Below, one piece after another: positions 1 to 8,300 of a DNA stretch of 64,000 bases. Origin of the DNA: Neorhizobium galegae bv. officinalis (GTDB lineage: Bacteria > Pseudomonadota > Alphaproteobacteria > Rhizobiales > Rhizobiaceae); assembly GCA_000985875.1 (NCBI GenBank), contig CCRI01000002.1:62001-126000 (forward strand), in the 5' to 3' direction. A program made the position numbers and the translations under genes. The notes beneath the pieces are model-generated. The model was not told the origin of the DNA. It worked only from the letters and a program-made list of their open reading frames with translations, and made no database searches. The number at the start of each line of letters is the position of its first letter. Position 1 is the stretch's first letter.

Positions 1-56
1 TGATGATAGAGGAAATACACGTCTGCTCTTCGGTGGGCGTGGACCGGTCCTGGTGC

Positions 57-998
57 TTATCCGTGAGATCTCCCGGGGGCGTCGATCTGAACCGCGGCCA
101 TGCTGATCTGCGTGAGGACGCTGTCCCGTTCCTCCCTTAAAACCGCAAGAAACCTGCTGGTCACCGCGGATTGAGGTCGCAAGCTCGGCCTTGCCATCAG
201 ATAATCGATTTTGACCGCTGGGCGGAAGTTGCGCATGACGAGCCCATGGCCCGCAAAGTCGAGCGCGGCAAATGGGCTGACGACCGACACACCGGCGCCG
301 TTGGCCACGAAGTTGCAGACGGTCGCGGCATACTGGGTTTCGATATGCAGCTTCGGTTTGACACCCGCATCGGCGAAGATTTGGTCGACCTGCCGCCGGG
401 TGACGTCATCCTTGACGAACCCAATGAACGGCAAACCGGAAAGGTCGCCTGGTACGATTTCGGATTTATCTGCCAGAGGATGGCCGGAAGGCAGGATGCA
501 CATCGCGTCAACACTGGCGAAATGTTCCAGATGCTGGTCGCCGTCATTCAGGGGACCTGGCAGAAATCCAAGATCGAACTCTTGGGTGGCCGTTACGCCT
601 CTGACGGCACCGGCGCTGCGAACCTGCAGCGAAACATCGACGTTCGGATGCTGTTTCGAAAAGCGCGTGATCACCCGTGGCAAAAAACCGAACCCGAGCG
701 CGGAAATCGATGTGATGCGCAGATGGCCTGTGTTGAAATTGCTGATTGTATCGGCGATGTGGCGGAGGTTCTCCAGCCCCACGAATGCACGCTTCACCTC
801 TTCATAAAATGCCATGCCCTCGGGGGTTGGCTGGATGCCGCGGCCGACACGTCTGAAGAGCTTGAGTTTCGAGACCTGCTCCAGCCGCTCGATCTGACGG
901 CTGACGGCCGGTTGGGAAAGGTTGAGCAATTCGGCGCCGGCCGTGATGCTGCCGGTGCGCATAACGGCCTGAAAAACTTCGATCTGCCTGAGGTTCAT
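57..998 (-). CDS. LysR-family transcriptional regulator
   Basis: A 313-residue LysR-type regulator, full length for the family. Residues 1-60 form the winged helix-turn-helix (the stretch with LSQPAVSRQIERLE is the recognition helix). Residues from about 90 onward are the periplasmic-binding-protein-like effector domain that senses a small ligand. ATG start at 998. No divergent target gene lies upstream within the window, since the next 1.2 kb is nearly empty, so its regulated genes probably lie left of base 1 or have been lost. Function as a DNA-binding regulator is secure from family membership; the effector is unknown. Confidence 0.93.
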   Translation of the reverse strand: MNLRQIEVFQAVMRTGSITAGAELLNLSQPAVSRQIERLEQVSKLKLFRRVGRGIQPTPEGMAFYEEVKRAFVGLENLRHIADTISNFNTGHLRITSISALGFGFLPRVITRFSKQHPNVDVSLQVRSAGAVRGVTATQEFDLGFLPGPLNDGDQHLEHFASVDAMCILPSGHPLADKSEIVPGDLSGLPFIGFVKDDVTRRQVDQIFADAGVKPKLHIETQYAATVCNFVANGAGVSVVSPFAALDFAGHGLVMRNFRPAVKIDYLMARPSLRPQSAVTSRFLAVLREERDSVLTQISMAAVQIDAPGRSHG

Positions 999-2222
999 CG
1001 CCGATCACCCCCGTATCGGGATGACAGCCCCGGTTGGGCGGCGACGGCGATGTCCAGGTCCGAGTCAACGAACAAAAGGAACCCGCGTATCTCAACGGAA
1101 GCAAAGCCAGATGTTGCCTGAAAATTCCCAGCCAAAAGCGGCCCCGAAACCGTCCGGCGCGGGCATGGCGAGGTGCCATCTCGGTCCGGACGTTACCCAA
1201 AGGCGAAATGCGCGGGCGTAAGTTCGCGCGGTCCCTTGCCGAAGACAGCAATGAATTTATGGCAGAAGATGCCCGGCCGCGCAACGAAACACTGGGCGGT
1301 GAGCGAGGTGATCGCCCCTTCGCTCAAATTTGACGAGCACCCATCGATCCGAGAATGGCGGGCAAGCGTTTCCCCACTTAGTGGCGCCACGCAGTCAAAG
1401 CTGTACCCAACGCGTAAGAATATTGGGAGGATACCACCGCATGCTGCTGGCGGAAGGTTACGGTGCAGTTTTGAGGTGGCACGAGATTAAACCGGGCAAG
1501 GTGCTCAACGAGTTTCCGCTGGCCATCTGTCCTATTCACGCGGAATGCTACATACATTCTTGTCACTCCTGCAAAAGATGGGTTCATTCTCGAACCCATT
1601 ATGGCAGGCAGATAAAGCAACGCAATATAATTTGTGCATCGCAGCATCCGGGTTCGTCGACCCTTGCCCGTCGATGCCAATGGCGGCGGTGGGGGTCCGC
1701 GGCGTGCGAAGCTGCCAGCTGGTAAAACGTTGGGTCCCCGGGCATGGAGATCCTTATTTAAGTCCTGTTCGCGGTCGGACCGCCCATCAACTGCGAGGGC
1801 GCCACCGCTTGGCGATGAAGTAGCCGACCGAAAAGACGATCAGGAGCAGGGCTATCACGCCCCCCTCTTGCCTCTCCTGCAAGGTTTGCTGCCCGGTCGA
1901 ATATAGTGCTACCGAGTAGACCAGGCAGTCGTCACAACTGGCAACACAGTTCCAATCCGAAGCCTGCCGCCCAAGGCGCGCCGTTTTTAGGAGGGCTTGC
2001 TCAAAGCATCTACGCTTCTCAAATCACGGAGACGCGCAACGCCGAGCAGCACCGACACTTTTAAGCCCAGTCTTTTCGGGCCTTGAGCCCCATCGCCGCT
2101 GGGAGCCCAAATCTCGGCCCCTTACGGGTGTGGCCTGAAGGACCCTCCAGCCATGCGGGATTGCGGGAATCGGAAAAGGGACCCTGTCCATAGGGAACAC
2201 TGACCGCGTCCAAAGGAAGGCG
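999..2222. other. Gene-poor stretch of 1.2 kb
   Basis: Several open frames occur on both strands but none shows family-like composition, a good ribosome binding site or recognisable domains. The only hint of coding is a possible 23-residue membrane peptide (entry at 1787-1858). It may be the relic of genes lost between the LysR gene and the YcaO-TfuA unit. Confidence 0.4.
1787..1858 (-). CDS. Possible 23-residue single-pass membrane peptide
   Basis: A GTG-started frame preceded by a purine-rich AGAGGGGGG stretch encodes a hydrophobic helix (IALLLIVFSVGYFIA) followed by a basic tail (KRWRPRS), the usual layout of a tiny inner-membrane peptide. The frame is open further upstream, so the start is uncertain. 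Comparable tiny membrane peptides occur at 26556, 27307 and 29455. Support is compositional only. Confidence 0.3.
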   Translation of the reverse strand: MIALLLIVFSVGYFIAKRWRPRS

Positions 2223-2375
2223 TCATCTTTCCTTCAGTTTTGCCACGTCAGCCTCCGGGGCCATGATCCTCTCCAACAGATGGCGGGTTTGCGAAGCGTG
2301 GATCAGGCTCGGCACCTCATCCGCGCGCATTTCGAAATGAAGCGTGAAACTACGGTCGGCCCTCTGGACGTTCAT
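2223..2375 (-). CDS. Small hypothetical protein divergent from the XRE gene
   Basis: A 50-residue frame from an ATG at 2375, possibly longer from a TTG about 30 bases upstream because the frame stays open there with sensible residues. It is polar, mixed-charge and ends ADVAKLKER. It resembles short cytoplasmic proteins rather than chance translation but matches no family I recognise. It lies head-to-head with the XRE regulator at 2461, so about 85 bases would hold both promoters. Confidence 0.4.
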   Translation of the reverse strand: MNVQRADRSFTLHFEMRADEVPSLIHASQTRHLLERIMAPEADVAKLKER

Positions 2376-2460
2376 CTCGGCGGTAGTGCATAGTTCATTC
2401 AACAGGTCATAGTTGCGCGGGGCGCCGGTTCATATCACTATGTTCGTAACGGAGGGTACA

Positions 2461-2904
2461 ATGATGGAAAAGAAGAAACCAAATCCGATCGATGTACACG
2501 TTGGATCAAGAATCCGGCTGAGGCGCACCATGCTCAAGATCTCCCAGGAAAAACTTGCGGACGGGCTGGGGATTACCTTCCAGCAGGTTCAGAAATACGA
2601 AAAAGGCGCAAATCGGGTGGGTGCCAGCCGGCTCCTGCATATCGCAACCATACTGAATGTGCCGGTTGCCCATTTCTTCGCCGATGCGCCCGACACTTCG
2701 GTCTCAGGCAATGGGAAATCTTTCGTTCAGGAAGAAGACGCGGTAACCTCTTTTCTCGCAACCCGTGAGGGGATGGAGCTCAATCTGGCATTCCAAAAGG
2801 TGGCAAATCCCAAGCTGCGCCAAAACATCGTTCAACTGGTAAAATCCTTAAGAAGGCCCTCAGATCTGGATCGCGATCACGCGGATCCAGGTGCAACGCG
2901 TTAG
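2461..2904 (+). CDS. XRE/Cro-CI family regulator
   Basis: A 147-residue DNA-binding protein with a helix-turn-helix at about residues 13-67 (RIRLRR...SQEKLADGLGITFQQVQKYE), typical of the rhizobial PhrR/PraR-like group. The C-terminal half is helical without a known domain. ATG at 2461 sits 6 bases after GGAGGGT; the frame is open a little upstream but this site fits best. It is the first gene of a six-gene co-directional run (2461-7144) containing YcaO and TfuA, with only 12 bases to the next gene, so it probably controls that unit. This is inferred from position. Confidence 0.85.
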   Translation: MMEKKKPNPIDVHVGSRIRLRRTMLKISQEKLADGLGITFQQVQKYEKGANRVGASRLLHIATILNVPVAHFFADAPDTSVSGNGKSFVQEEDAVTSFLATREGMELNLAFQKVANPKLRQNIVQLVKSLRRPSDLDRDHADPGATR

Positions 2905-2916
2905 CGGATCGTTCCG

Positions 2917-4728
2917 ATGCTTCGGCTTGTGACATTCGGGGGCCTTCGGCTTGCCGACGACGAACGAGGGACACTGCCACTGCCACAGAAGGCACTGTTT
3001 GGCCTCGTCTATATGCTGGCCAGCGGCGAGCTCGAACTGCCGAGGGACTATCTGGCCCGTCTGCTTTGGACAGGCGATCAAGTCGCCGTGAAAATCAACA
3101 TCCGCAAGATGATCGAGCGCGTCCGCAAAATGGTCGCAGATGGCTGGCCTGTTCCGCTCGATTTCACGGCGTCGACTATACGTCTGTCCGCAGAGCCCAT
3201 TGTCGCGGATTTCGCCGTCTTCTCGAGTGATCTTGAAGCGTTACCGCGATTGAACGCGATGTCAAAACTGCTGACGCGGCAGTTTATCGATGAAACGAAT
3301 TTACCTGTTGGGCTCAAGTCATGGGTCGGGAATCAACGGTCGGCCCAATGGGAGCGCTTCCGGGCAGCATTCTTCGAAGCCCAGGCCACGACGGTCGACC
3401 AATCCGATTGGGCGAAGATCAAGGATAGTGCAAAACAGCTCCTCGAGCACGATCCGGGCGATGCCGCTGTTCGCGAAGTGCTGCTTGCGGCGCATCGTCA
3501 TGATGACCGGGCGGGCACGCTTGGACGAGCGATCGGTCGGGCCGAGTGCGCGGTTCCGATGGAGAGTTCAGTCGGCCCTTCGATGCCTATCGACCTTCCG
3601 CGGCTGGTCTTGCTACCTCCCCAGGAGGCGGAGGAAGAGGCGGCTTATCCAGCCCGCGCGCTGATGGAGGATATTACGATTAGCCTGTGCGCCTTGAGGA
3701 CGGTGGCGGTCGTGGCTCCCTATACGGCTGCCCGTATTCGACGGGATTCGGACAAAATGGCTCAGTTGCAGAAACATTCCATCTCCTACGTCCTTGATAC
3801 GAACATCAGCGGCGAGGGTCTCTTCGTGCAAATGATCTTCCTGCCCTCCGACAGCGTTTTATGGGCGGAGCGCTTCCGCCTTAAAGCCAGTTCACTTGCC
3901 TCACACCGCAGGCAAGTGGCGCAGATGATCGTGACGGCGATTGGCAGCCATCTCCAGCGCACCGAAATCGCGCTTGCTGACTACCGTGCTCATCCGGACG
4001 TCTATCGGTCCTATCTTGCAAGCGTCCAGCATCTCAACAAGTTCACGCTCCCCGACGTGCGCCGGGCTCGAAATGCCTTTCGAGAGACCCTGAAGCTGAG
4101 AGGGGGGTTCGCGCCGGCATTGGCAGGGCTATCCCGTACCTACTCCTGGGAATGGGTGTTGACGGCGCGGGGCGATAGCGAACTGCTGGTTCAGGCGGAA
4201 GAAACGGCAAAAAAGGCAGTGGCACTTGAGCCGGAATTGGCATCGGCGTATCGGGAGCTTGGGTTGTCGAAGCTCTATCTTGGCGATCTTGACGGAAGCC
4301 TGGAGGCATTCGACCGCGCGGAAGGACTGAGCCCTCACCTTGCAGACGCGATATGTGGCTATGCCGACGCCCTGGTTCATGCATCAAAGCCCGCCGATGG
4401 GTTGGCAAAGATCAGCAATGCGATCCGTCTCAATCCAATATGCCCGGACGACTATTTCTGGATTGCGGCCGGCGCCAGCTATTTCCTGGGGGAGTTTCAT
4501 CAGGCGATCGGCTACATCGACCGAATGGGCGACTCCTCGTCGGCCCGCAGGTTGCTGGCGGCAAGTTATGCCATGGCCGGCGATACCGCGAAAGCACGCG
4601 CCCATCGCCGCAAGGCTCAGGAACTCAACCCGCAATTCGATCTCGACAAATGGCTCTCCGTGCTGCCGGTCAAAGAGCAATGGCAGAAGGAACTCTACCG
4701 GGAGGGCCTGGTAAAAGCCGGATTTTAG
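2917..4728 (+). CDS. Winged-helix/TPR regulatory protein (SARP/CadC-like)
   Basis: A 603-residue protein. Residues 1-100 resemble the OmpR/SARP-type winged helix seen in BTAD and HilA-like regulators (MLRLVTFGGLRL start, LLW, then an IRKMIERVRK helix). Residues about 220-340 resemble the TolB-like middle domain found in adenylate-cyclase-associated and CadC-like regulators. Residues about 350-590 hold tetratricopeptide repeats (ALEPELASAYRELGLSKLYLGDLDGSLEAF and following). No transmembrane helix is obvious. It lies between the XRE gene and the 72-residue peptide gene, 33 bases before the latter. Its role as a transcriptional activator of the YcaO-TfuA genes is inferred; a scaffold role through the TPRs is also possible. 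Confidence 0.75.
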   Translation: MLRLVTFGGLRLADDERGTLPLPQKALFGLVYMLASGELELPRDYLARLLWTGDQVAVKINIRKMIERVRKMVADGWPVPLDFTASTIRLSAEPIVADFAVFSSDLEALPRLNAMSKLLTRQFIDETNLPVGLKSWVGNQRSAQWERFRAAFFEAQATTVDQSDWAKIKDSAKQLLEHDPGDAAVREVLLAAHRHDDRAGTLGRAIGRAECAVPMESSVGPSMPIDLPRLVLLPPQEAEEEAAYPARALMEDITISLCALRTVAVVAPYTAARIRRDSDKMAQLQKHSISYVLDTNISGEGLFVQMIFLPSDSVLWAERFRLKASSLASHRRQVAQMIVTAIGSHLQRTEIALADYRAHPDVYRSYLASVQHLNKFTLPDVRRARNAFRETLKLRGGFAPALAGLSRTYSWEWVLTARGDSELLVQAEETAKKAVALEPELASAYRELGLSKLYLGDLDGSLEAFDRAEGLSPHLADAICGYADALVHASKPADGLAKISNAIRLNPICPDDYFWIAAGASYFLGEFHQAIGYIDRMGDSSSARRLLAASYAMAGDTAKARAHRRKAQELNPQFDLDKWLSVLPVKEQWQKELYREGLVKAGF

Positions 4729-4761
4729 ATTTTTTAGTGCCAGAAACCAAGGGGGTAACAT

Positions 4762-4980
4762 ATGGCAAGAGTTGTGATAATCGGGCTGCCCGGAGACGAT
4801 CAGCTTTATCTGGCGGACATTGACGCGGGAACGGTCCTGCCGATGCAGCCGCCCGTTTCCGGGCCGCTGGCCGCGGCAAACGATCTTAGAAATGCGGGAG
4901 GAACAATTGTCAAAGACGTCAATTTGGCGATTGCAGTCTCTTCTTCTGAGCAGGCTTTCTCCGGTGTCTTCGATGGCTAA
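4762..4980 (+). CDS. 72-residue peptide, candidate RiPP precursor or partner
   Basis: A 72-residue protein with a strong ribosome site (AAGGGGG, 7 bases before ATG). It starts MARVVIIGLPGDDQLY, has a mixed-charge middle, and ends in a small-residue and serine segment (AVSSSEQAFSGVFDG). There is no cysteine and no signal peptide. It lies 33 bases after the TPR regulator and 19 bases before the YcaO gene, the classic place for a RiPP precursor: leader first, modified C-terminal core. Without Cys the YcaO-TfuA pair could act on the backbone (thioamide) or on Ser/Thr. Equally it may be a structured accessory or substrate-binding protein; the N-terminal half looks like a folded beta-strand/turn module. 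No family recognised. Confidence 0.7.
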   Translation: MARVVIIGLPGDDQLYLADIDAGTVLPMQPPVSGPLAAANDLRNAGGTIVKDVNLAIAVSSSEQAFSGVFDG

Positions 4981-4999
4981 GCTGCCGACGGCGTAAGCG

Positions 5000-6151
5000 A
5001 TGGACCGCATCTGCTCGCCTGAGGAGACCTATGAGCGGGTACGTCCCTTTCTCAAGACGCTTGGGATAACCCGTATTGGCCGCCAGACCGGACTTGATCA
5101 TATCGGGATTCCGGTCTGGTGCGCCTATACACCAAACGCCAAGTCGATCGTAGTTGCTCAAGGCAAAGGACTTACCGATGCCGATGCGAGAACATCCGCG
5201 GTCATGGAGGCTATCGAGCGGGCTGTCGCTTGCGATCCGTTCCTGTCACACAAGATTACGTCAGCGTCGGCTCTTTTCGACGCCGGCGAGCGTGTCGATT
5301 TGCTCATTCCGTTGCTTGGCAGACAGCAGCCCCCTCCACGAGCAACCGATACGATGGCATTTGCGGTGGGAGAAGACCTCTTTAGTCTTGACCGCGTCCA
5401 CGTTCCGGTCGAAGCGGTATCACTCGATCGGACCCTGTTGAACTGCAGATACTGGCAGTCTTCGGACGGCCTTTCATCCGGCAACACCTATGACGAAGCC
5501 GTCTTTCACGGTCTTCTTGAGCGTATCGAACGCGACGCTCATGTCTTGTGGCAGGTTCTTCCCGAGGCGGGCCAGCACTCAAGATGTCTGAAGCCCGAGG
5601 CATTTGGCGGCGAGAATGTCAGGTCACTGATCGCGAAGATCGAGGCCGCAGGCATCATGTTGCGCATGTTCGATATGACCAGCGATGTCGGCATACCATG
5701 TATCGGCGCCTTCCTTGCGGCCAAAACCACACTCGCCTCCCGCGCGCCGCGATTTATCGATGTGACGTTCGGCTGCGGTGCTCATCCGTCTCCCGAACGC
5801 GCAGCCATACGGGCGCTGACGGAAGCCGCGCAGTCCCGGGTCACCTATATCAGTGGCGCCCGTGACGACGTTTTTCATGAGACCTATCGGCGACCGTTGC
5901 CGGAGCGGTTGCGAAGACTGTTTTATGCTGATCCTTCACGCGCCATGCCCTTGCCCGGCCCAATGGATCTCGCAGGAATCTTGATGAATTTGAAGCAGGC
6001 AGGCGTCACTCAAGCAATCGCTGTCCGGCTGAGCGCCCCGGCTCTGGCCTTCGCAGTCGTCAAGATATTGACGCCTGGACTGGAAAATCCTGAAGGAGAG
6101 CGGCGGCAAAGATTTGGCGACAGGGCGATGACAGCATCGTTTGCCTCATGA
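5000..6151 (+). CDS. YcaO-like ATP-dependent cyclodehydratase/thioamide synthase
   Basis: A 383-residue YcaO-domain protein. YcaO enzymes activate a peptide backbone amide with ATP to make azolines, or thioamides when paired with TfuA. Visible ATP/Mg motifs are SAVMEAIER (near residue 70), LLERIERD (near 175) and TEAAQSR (near 275), the three Glu-bearing signatures of the fold. It has no fused E1-like or nitroreductase domain and does not end in a PxPxP tail. The start codon at 5000 has only a weak ribosome site, 19 bases after the small peptide gene, suggesting coupled translation. Its stop overlaps the tfuA start by 4 bases (ATGA). The TfuA neighbour favours thioamidation or trifolitoxin-like chemistry over a plain housekeeping role. 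Confidence 0.93.
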   Translation: MDRICSPEETYERVRPFLKTLGITRIGRQTGLDHIGIPVWCAYTPNAKSIVVAQGKGLTDADARTSAVMEAIERAVACDPFLSHKITSASALFDAGERVDLLIPLLGRQQPPPRATDTMAFAVGEDLFSLDRVHVPVEAVSLDRTLLNCRYWQSSDGLSSGNTYDEAVFHGLLERIERDAHVLWQVLPEAGQHSRCLKPEAFGGENVRSLIAKIEAAGIMLRMFDMTSDVGIPCIGAFLAAKTTLASRAPRFIDVTFGCGAHPSPERAAIRALTEAAQSRVTYISGARDDVFHETYRRPLPERLRRLFYADPSRAMPLPGPMDLAGILMNLKQAGVTQAIAVRLSAPALAFAVVKILTPGLENPEGERRQRFGDRAMTASFAS

Positions 6152-6843
6152 AATTTGTCTTCGTCGGTCCAAGCCTGCCGGATGCAAGGCGTTTCGTTGC
6201 AGATGACATGATCGTAGCGCCGCCGGCGATGCAGGGAGATGTGCGTCGAGCGATCGATAAGGGTGCGCAAGCGATCGGCGTGATCGACGGCGCCTTCGAA
6301 TATGTCGCCCCCGTCTGGCACAAGGAAATTCTCTACGCTCTCTCGAAAGGGGTGGCGGTCTTCGGCGCGGCGAGCATGGGTGCCTTGCGGGCCGCGGAGT
6401 GTCACGCCTTCGGTATGATTGGCGTGGGAGAGATCTTCAAGGGCTATGCGAACGAAACGCTGATCGACGATGCGGATGTCGCTCTGCTGCACGGACCGCA
6501 AGAACTCGGATTTGTCGCCATTACCGTCCCGATGGTCAATGTCGATGCGACAGTCGCCAGGTGTTGCGCGCATGGTCTCATCAGCGAACAGGAGGCGCAG
6601 CGCCTCAAGGACAGCGGTCGGTCTTTGTTCTTCAAGGTCCGCAACTGGAACGCGATCGTCGCGAACTGCCGGGAGATCATGTCTGCCCGCGCTGATGAAT
6701 TGGCGCGAATTCTCGCGCATCACTATGTTGATCAGAAAAGGGCCGACGCCCTCGCCATGATCGATGCCATGCGAAAATCCGCCATGGATCCTTCCCCCGC
6801 CTCCTTTGAATTTCACCGAACCTCTCTCTGGCGTGATGGCTGA
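6148..6843 (+). CDS. TfuA-like protein
   Basis: A 231-residue TfuA-domain protein, full length. The family was named from trifolitoxin production in Rhizobium leguminosarum. Later work placed it as the YcaO partner in peptide thioamidation (archaeal methyl-CoM reductase, thioviridamide-type peptides), probably supplying or guiding sulfur transfer. Recognisable features are the KFVFVGPSLP start, the AIGVIDGAFEYVAPVWHKEILYAL block near residue 50 and the GAASMGALRAAE block near 75. Translationally coupled to YcaO by a 4-base overlap, so the two are almost certainly one functional pair. Confidence 0.92.
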   Translation: MKFVFVGPSLPDARRFVADDMIVAPPAMQGDVRRAIDKGAQAIGVIDGAFEYVAPVWHKEILYALSKGVAVFGAASMGALRAAECHAFGMIGVGEIFKGYANETLIDDADVALLHGPQELGFVAITVPMVNVDATVARCCAHGLISEQEAQRLKDSGRSLFFKVRNWNAIVANCREIMSARADELARILAHHYVDQKRADALAMIDAMRKSAMDPSPASFEFHRTSLWRDG

Positions 6844-6928
6844 CGTCATCAGCCATGCGTTGTGTCACGCCGATGTCACGCCCGACGACCATCGAAAGGT
6901 TTAGATTGCCCACACAAGGGGGATATGC

Positions 6929-7144
6929 ATGACGTGCTCGAATGTCCAAATCGATAAAGAAGCAGAACTCGTCGCCCTGGCGAGACTGGTAATCTACGCG
7001 AGAGAGGCCGCAAAAGGCCTAAGGTCGATCGAGGTAGAGGCGGGGCTTACCGTAACACTCGAAGCGATCACGAGGGAGCTCACTGGCGTCGATGTTGGGG
7101 AGACCGATCATTCACCGAAAACACCGGGTCAAACCTATCAATAG
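6929..7144 (+). CDS. 71-residue small protein after TfuA
   Basis: A soluble, helical, acidic 71-residue protein with a good ribosome site (AAGGGGG, 7 bases before ATG). It has one cysteine (residue 3) and a Thr/Pro-rich tail. It is the last gene of the co-directional YcaO-TfuA unit, 85 bases after TfuA and about 65 bases before a hairpin. It could be a second precursor, an immunity or binding protein, or a structural partner. The long amphipathic helix in its middle (VALARLVIYAREAAKGL) argues for a folded partner rather than a modified core. No family recognised. Confidence 0.6.
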   Translation: MTCSNVQIDKEAELVALARLVIYAREAAKGLRSIEVEAGLTVTLEAITRELTGVDVGETDHSPKTPGQTYQ

Positions 7145-7208
7145 GCGAGACCACGATCCAGAGCCGGTAATGGTTGAACTCGCCAAACCCTGTCGTGGGG
7201 GCGGCACG

Positions 7209-7248
7209 AAGGGCTCGACGAGCGGTATGAAGAGCACGTCGAGCCCTT
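7209..7248 (+). terminator. Hairpin closing the YcaO-TfuA unit
   Basis: Perfect 12-base arms, AAGGGCTCGACG (7209-7220) and CGTCGAGCCCTT (7237-7248), separated by 16 bases and followed by a short T run (CCCTTTCC). A plausible intrinsic terminator, or a transcript-protecting stem, for the 2461-7144 gene run. The weak U-tract keeps confidence moderate. Confidence 0.55.
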
Positions 7249-7302
7249 TCCGCAGGGGGGGTAACCGCGGGGGGCGGCTCTGCGGCCCGGTGACTTTTAC
7301 AT

Positions 7303-7336
7303 AACTCCCGCCATCATCACAACTCCCGCCATCATC
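7303..7336. repeat. Short tandem repeat, two copies of 16 bases
   Basis: AACTCCCGCCATCATC occurs at 7303-7318 and again at 7321-7336, an 18-base period. It lies in non-coding DNA just past the hairpin. It could be a slipped-strand duplication or a two-copy binding site. Confidence 0.6.
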
Positions 7337-7690
7337 CCAATCAATCAGAGCGTGTTGAAAACACGCCAGATCAGAAAGCTCGCTCTCCATTCCCGATTCC
7401 GCGGCGCTGCTCTGTTGAAGTCGATTGAAGCAGGATCAGGTGATGATCCGCATCTTACGTGCCAGCCAGAGACCTCCCGGTGGCGTGGGCTTTGATGGCC
7501 GCCGGGACTCCAGCAGTCCCGGCCCGGCCCTGGGCTTGACCAACAGAAAAACGGGTAACGATTGCTCGATGTCGGTCATAGCATCCGACGCACACAGCTG
7601 CCGCACATCAAAATGGTACAACCCTTCAAAACGTATGGTTGAATTAAATGCAGTCCTTGATAGTTTTCGCATAGATGAACGAGGACAGTC

Positions 7691-7864
7691 ATGGATGATT
7701 TGAAAAGGTTTGTTGAGCACCTGCGCGGGCTTGTCGCACTGGTCAAGCGCCATCCGAAACTGACCATGATCGGGTATTTCCTGGAAATGGCCCTTGTCGA
7801 AGCCGAGGAAGAACTTGCTCGTCACGGTTATAGAGTGACTAATCCATCCCCCCAAAAGCACTGA
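7691..7864 (+). CDS. 57-residue small hypothetical protein
   Basis: ATG at 7691 with GAGG about 9 bases upstream. The 57-residue product is basic at the start (MDDLKRFVEHLRGL), has a central helix (TMIGYFLEMALVEAEEEL) and ends in a polar tail. Residue composition is typical of real rhizobial small proteins, and the frame is uninterrupted from a sensible start to a TGA. Function unknown; it stands alone between gene-poor stretches. Confidence 0.5.
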   Translation: MDDLKRFVEHLRGLVALVKRHPKLTMIGYFLEMALVEAEEELARHGYRVTNPSPQKH

Positions 7865-8300
7865 CGCTCCGGGCGTCGTTGCCGAAATGGTGTTTCAGGT
7901 GTTTCTGTGGTTGGGTTTCGCGCTCGCTCACCCCGGCAGCGCTCCCCGCTGGGGATCGCATAAAGTTCCGGACAGGATTGCTGCGCAGCGCAAACAGCTT
8001 CTCTTCTTCAGGACCCTGGCGTGACTTTTGACGTTGCGTTCAAAACACAGTCTTCCGCCAATTCTGGCTGAGTGAGCCTGTCGATCCTGACGCTGACCCG
8101 CCACTCCAGATGCGCGCGGTTCATGCGACCCCTGTGACAATATCCTGTGCGTCCTCCCTAAAAGGCCGTCGCCGAATGACCGCGAGGATTCCAACAGAAC
8201 CTCCGAATGCATTGTCATATTTCTGTCGCAACGCACCATTCTTTGCTGGTTATTTTGCAAAGCAACATATACGCTTCCTTACCATAGGGAGATCGGCAGA
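7865..8300. other. Intergenic, no gene seen
   Basis: About 430 bases with no convincing open frame on either strand. An AT-rich patch near 8210-8280 may hold the promoter of the small frame starting at 8301. Confidence 0.4.

Noticed and set aside
171-1121. 316-codon plus-strand open frame opposite the LysR gene
   Set aside because: The minus-strand LysR translation is unambiguous; this frame has no domain.
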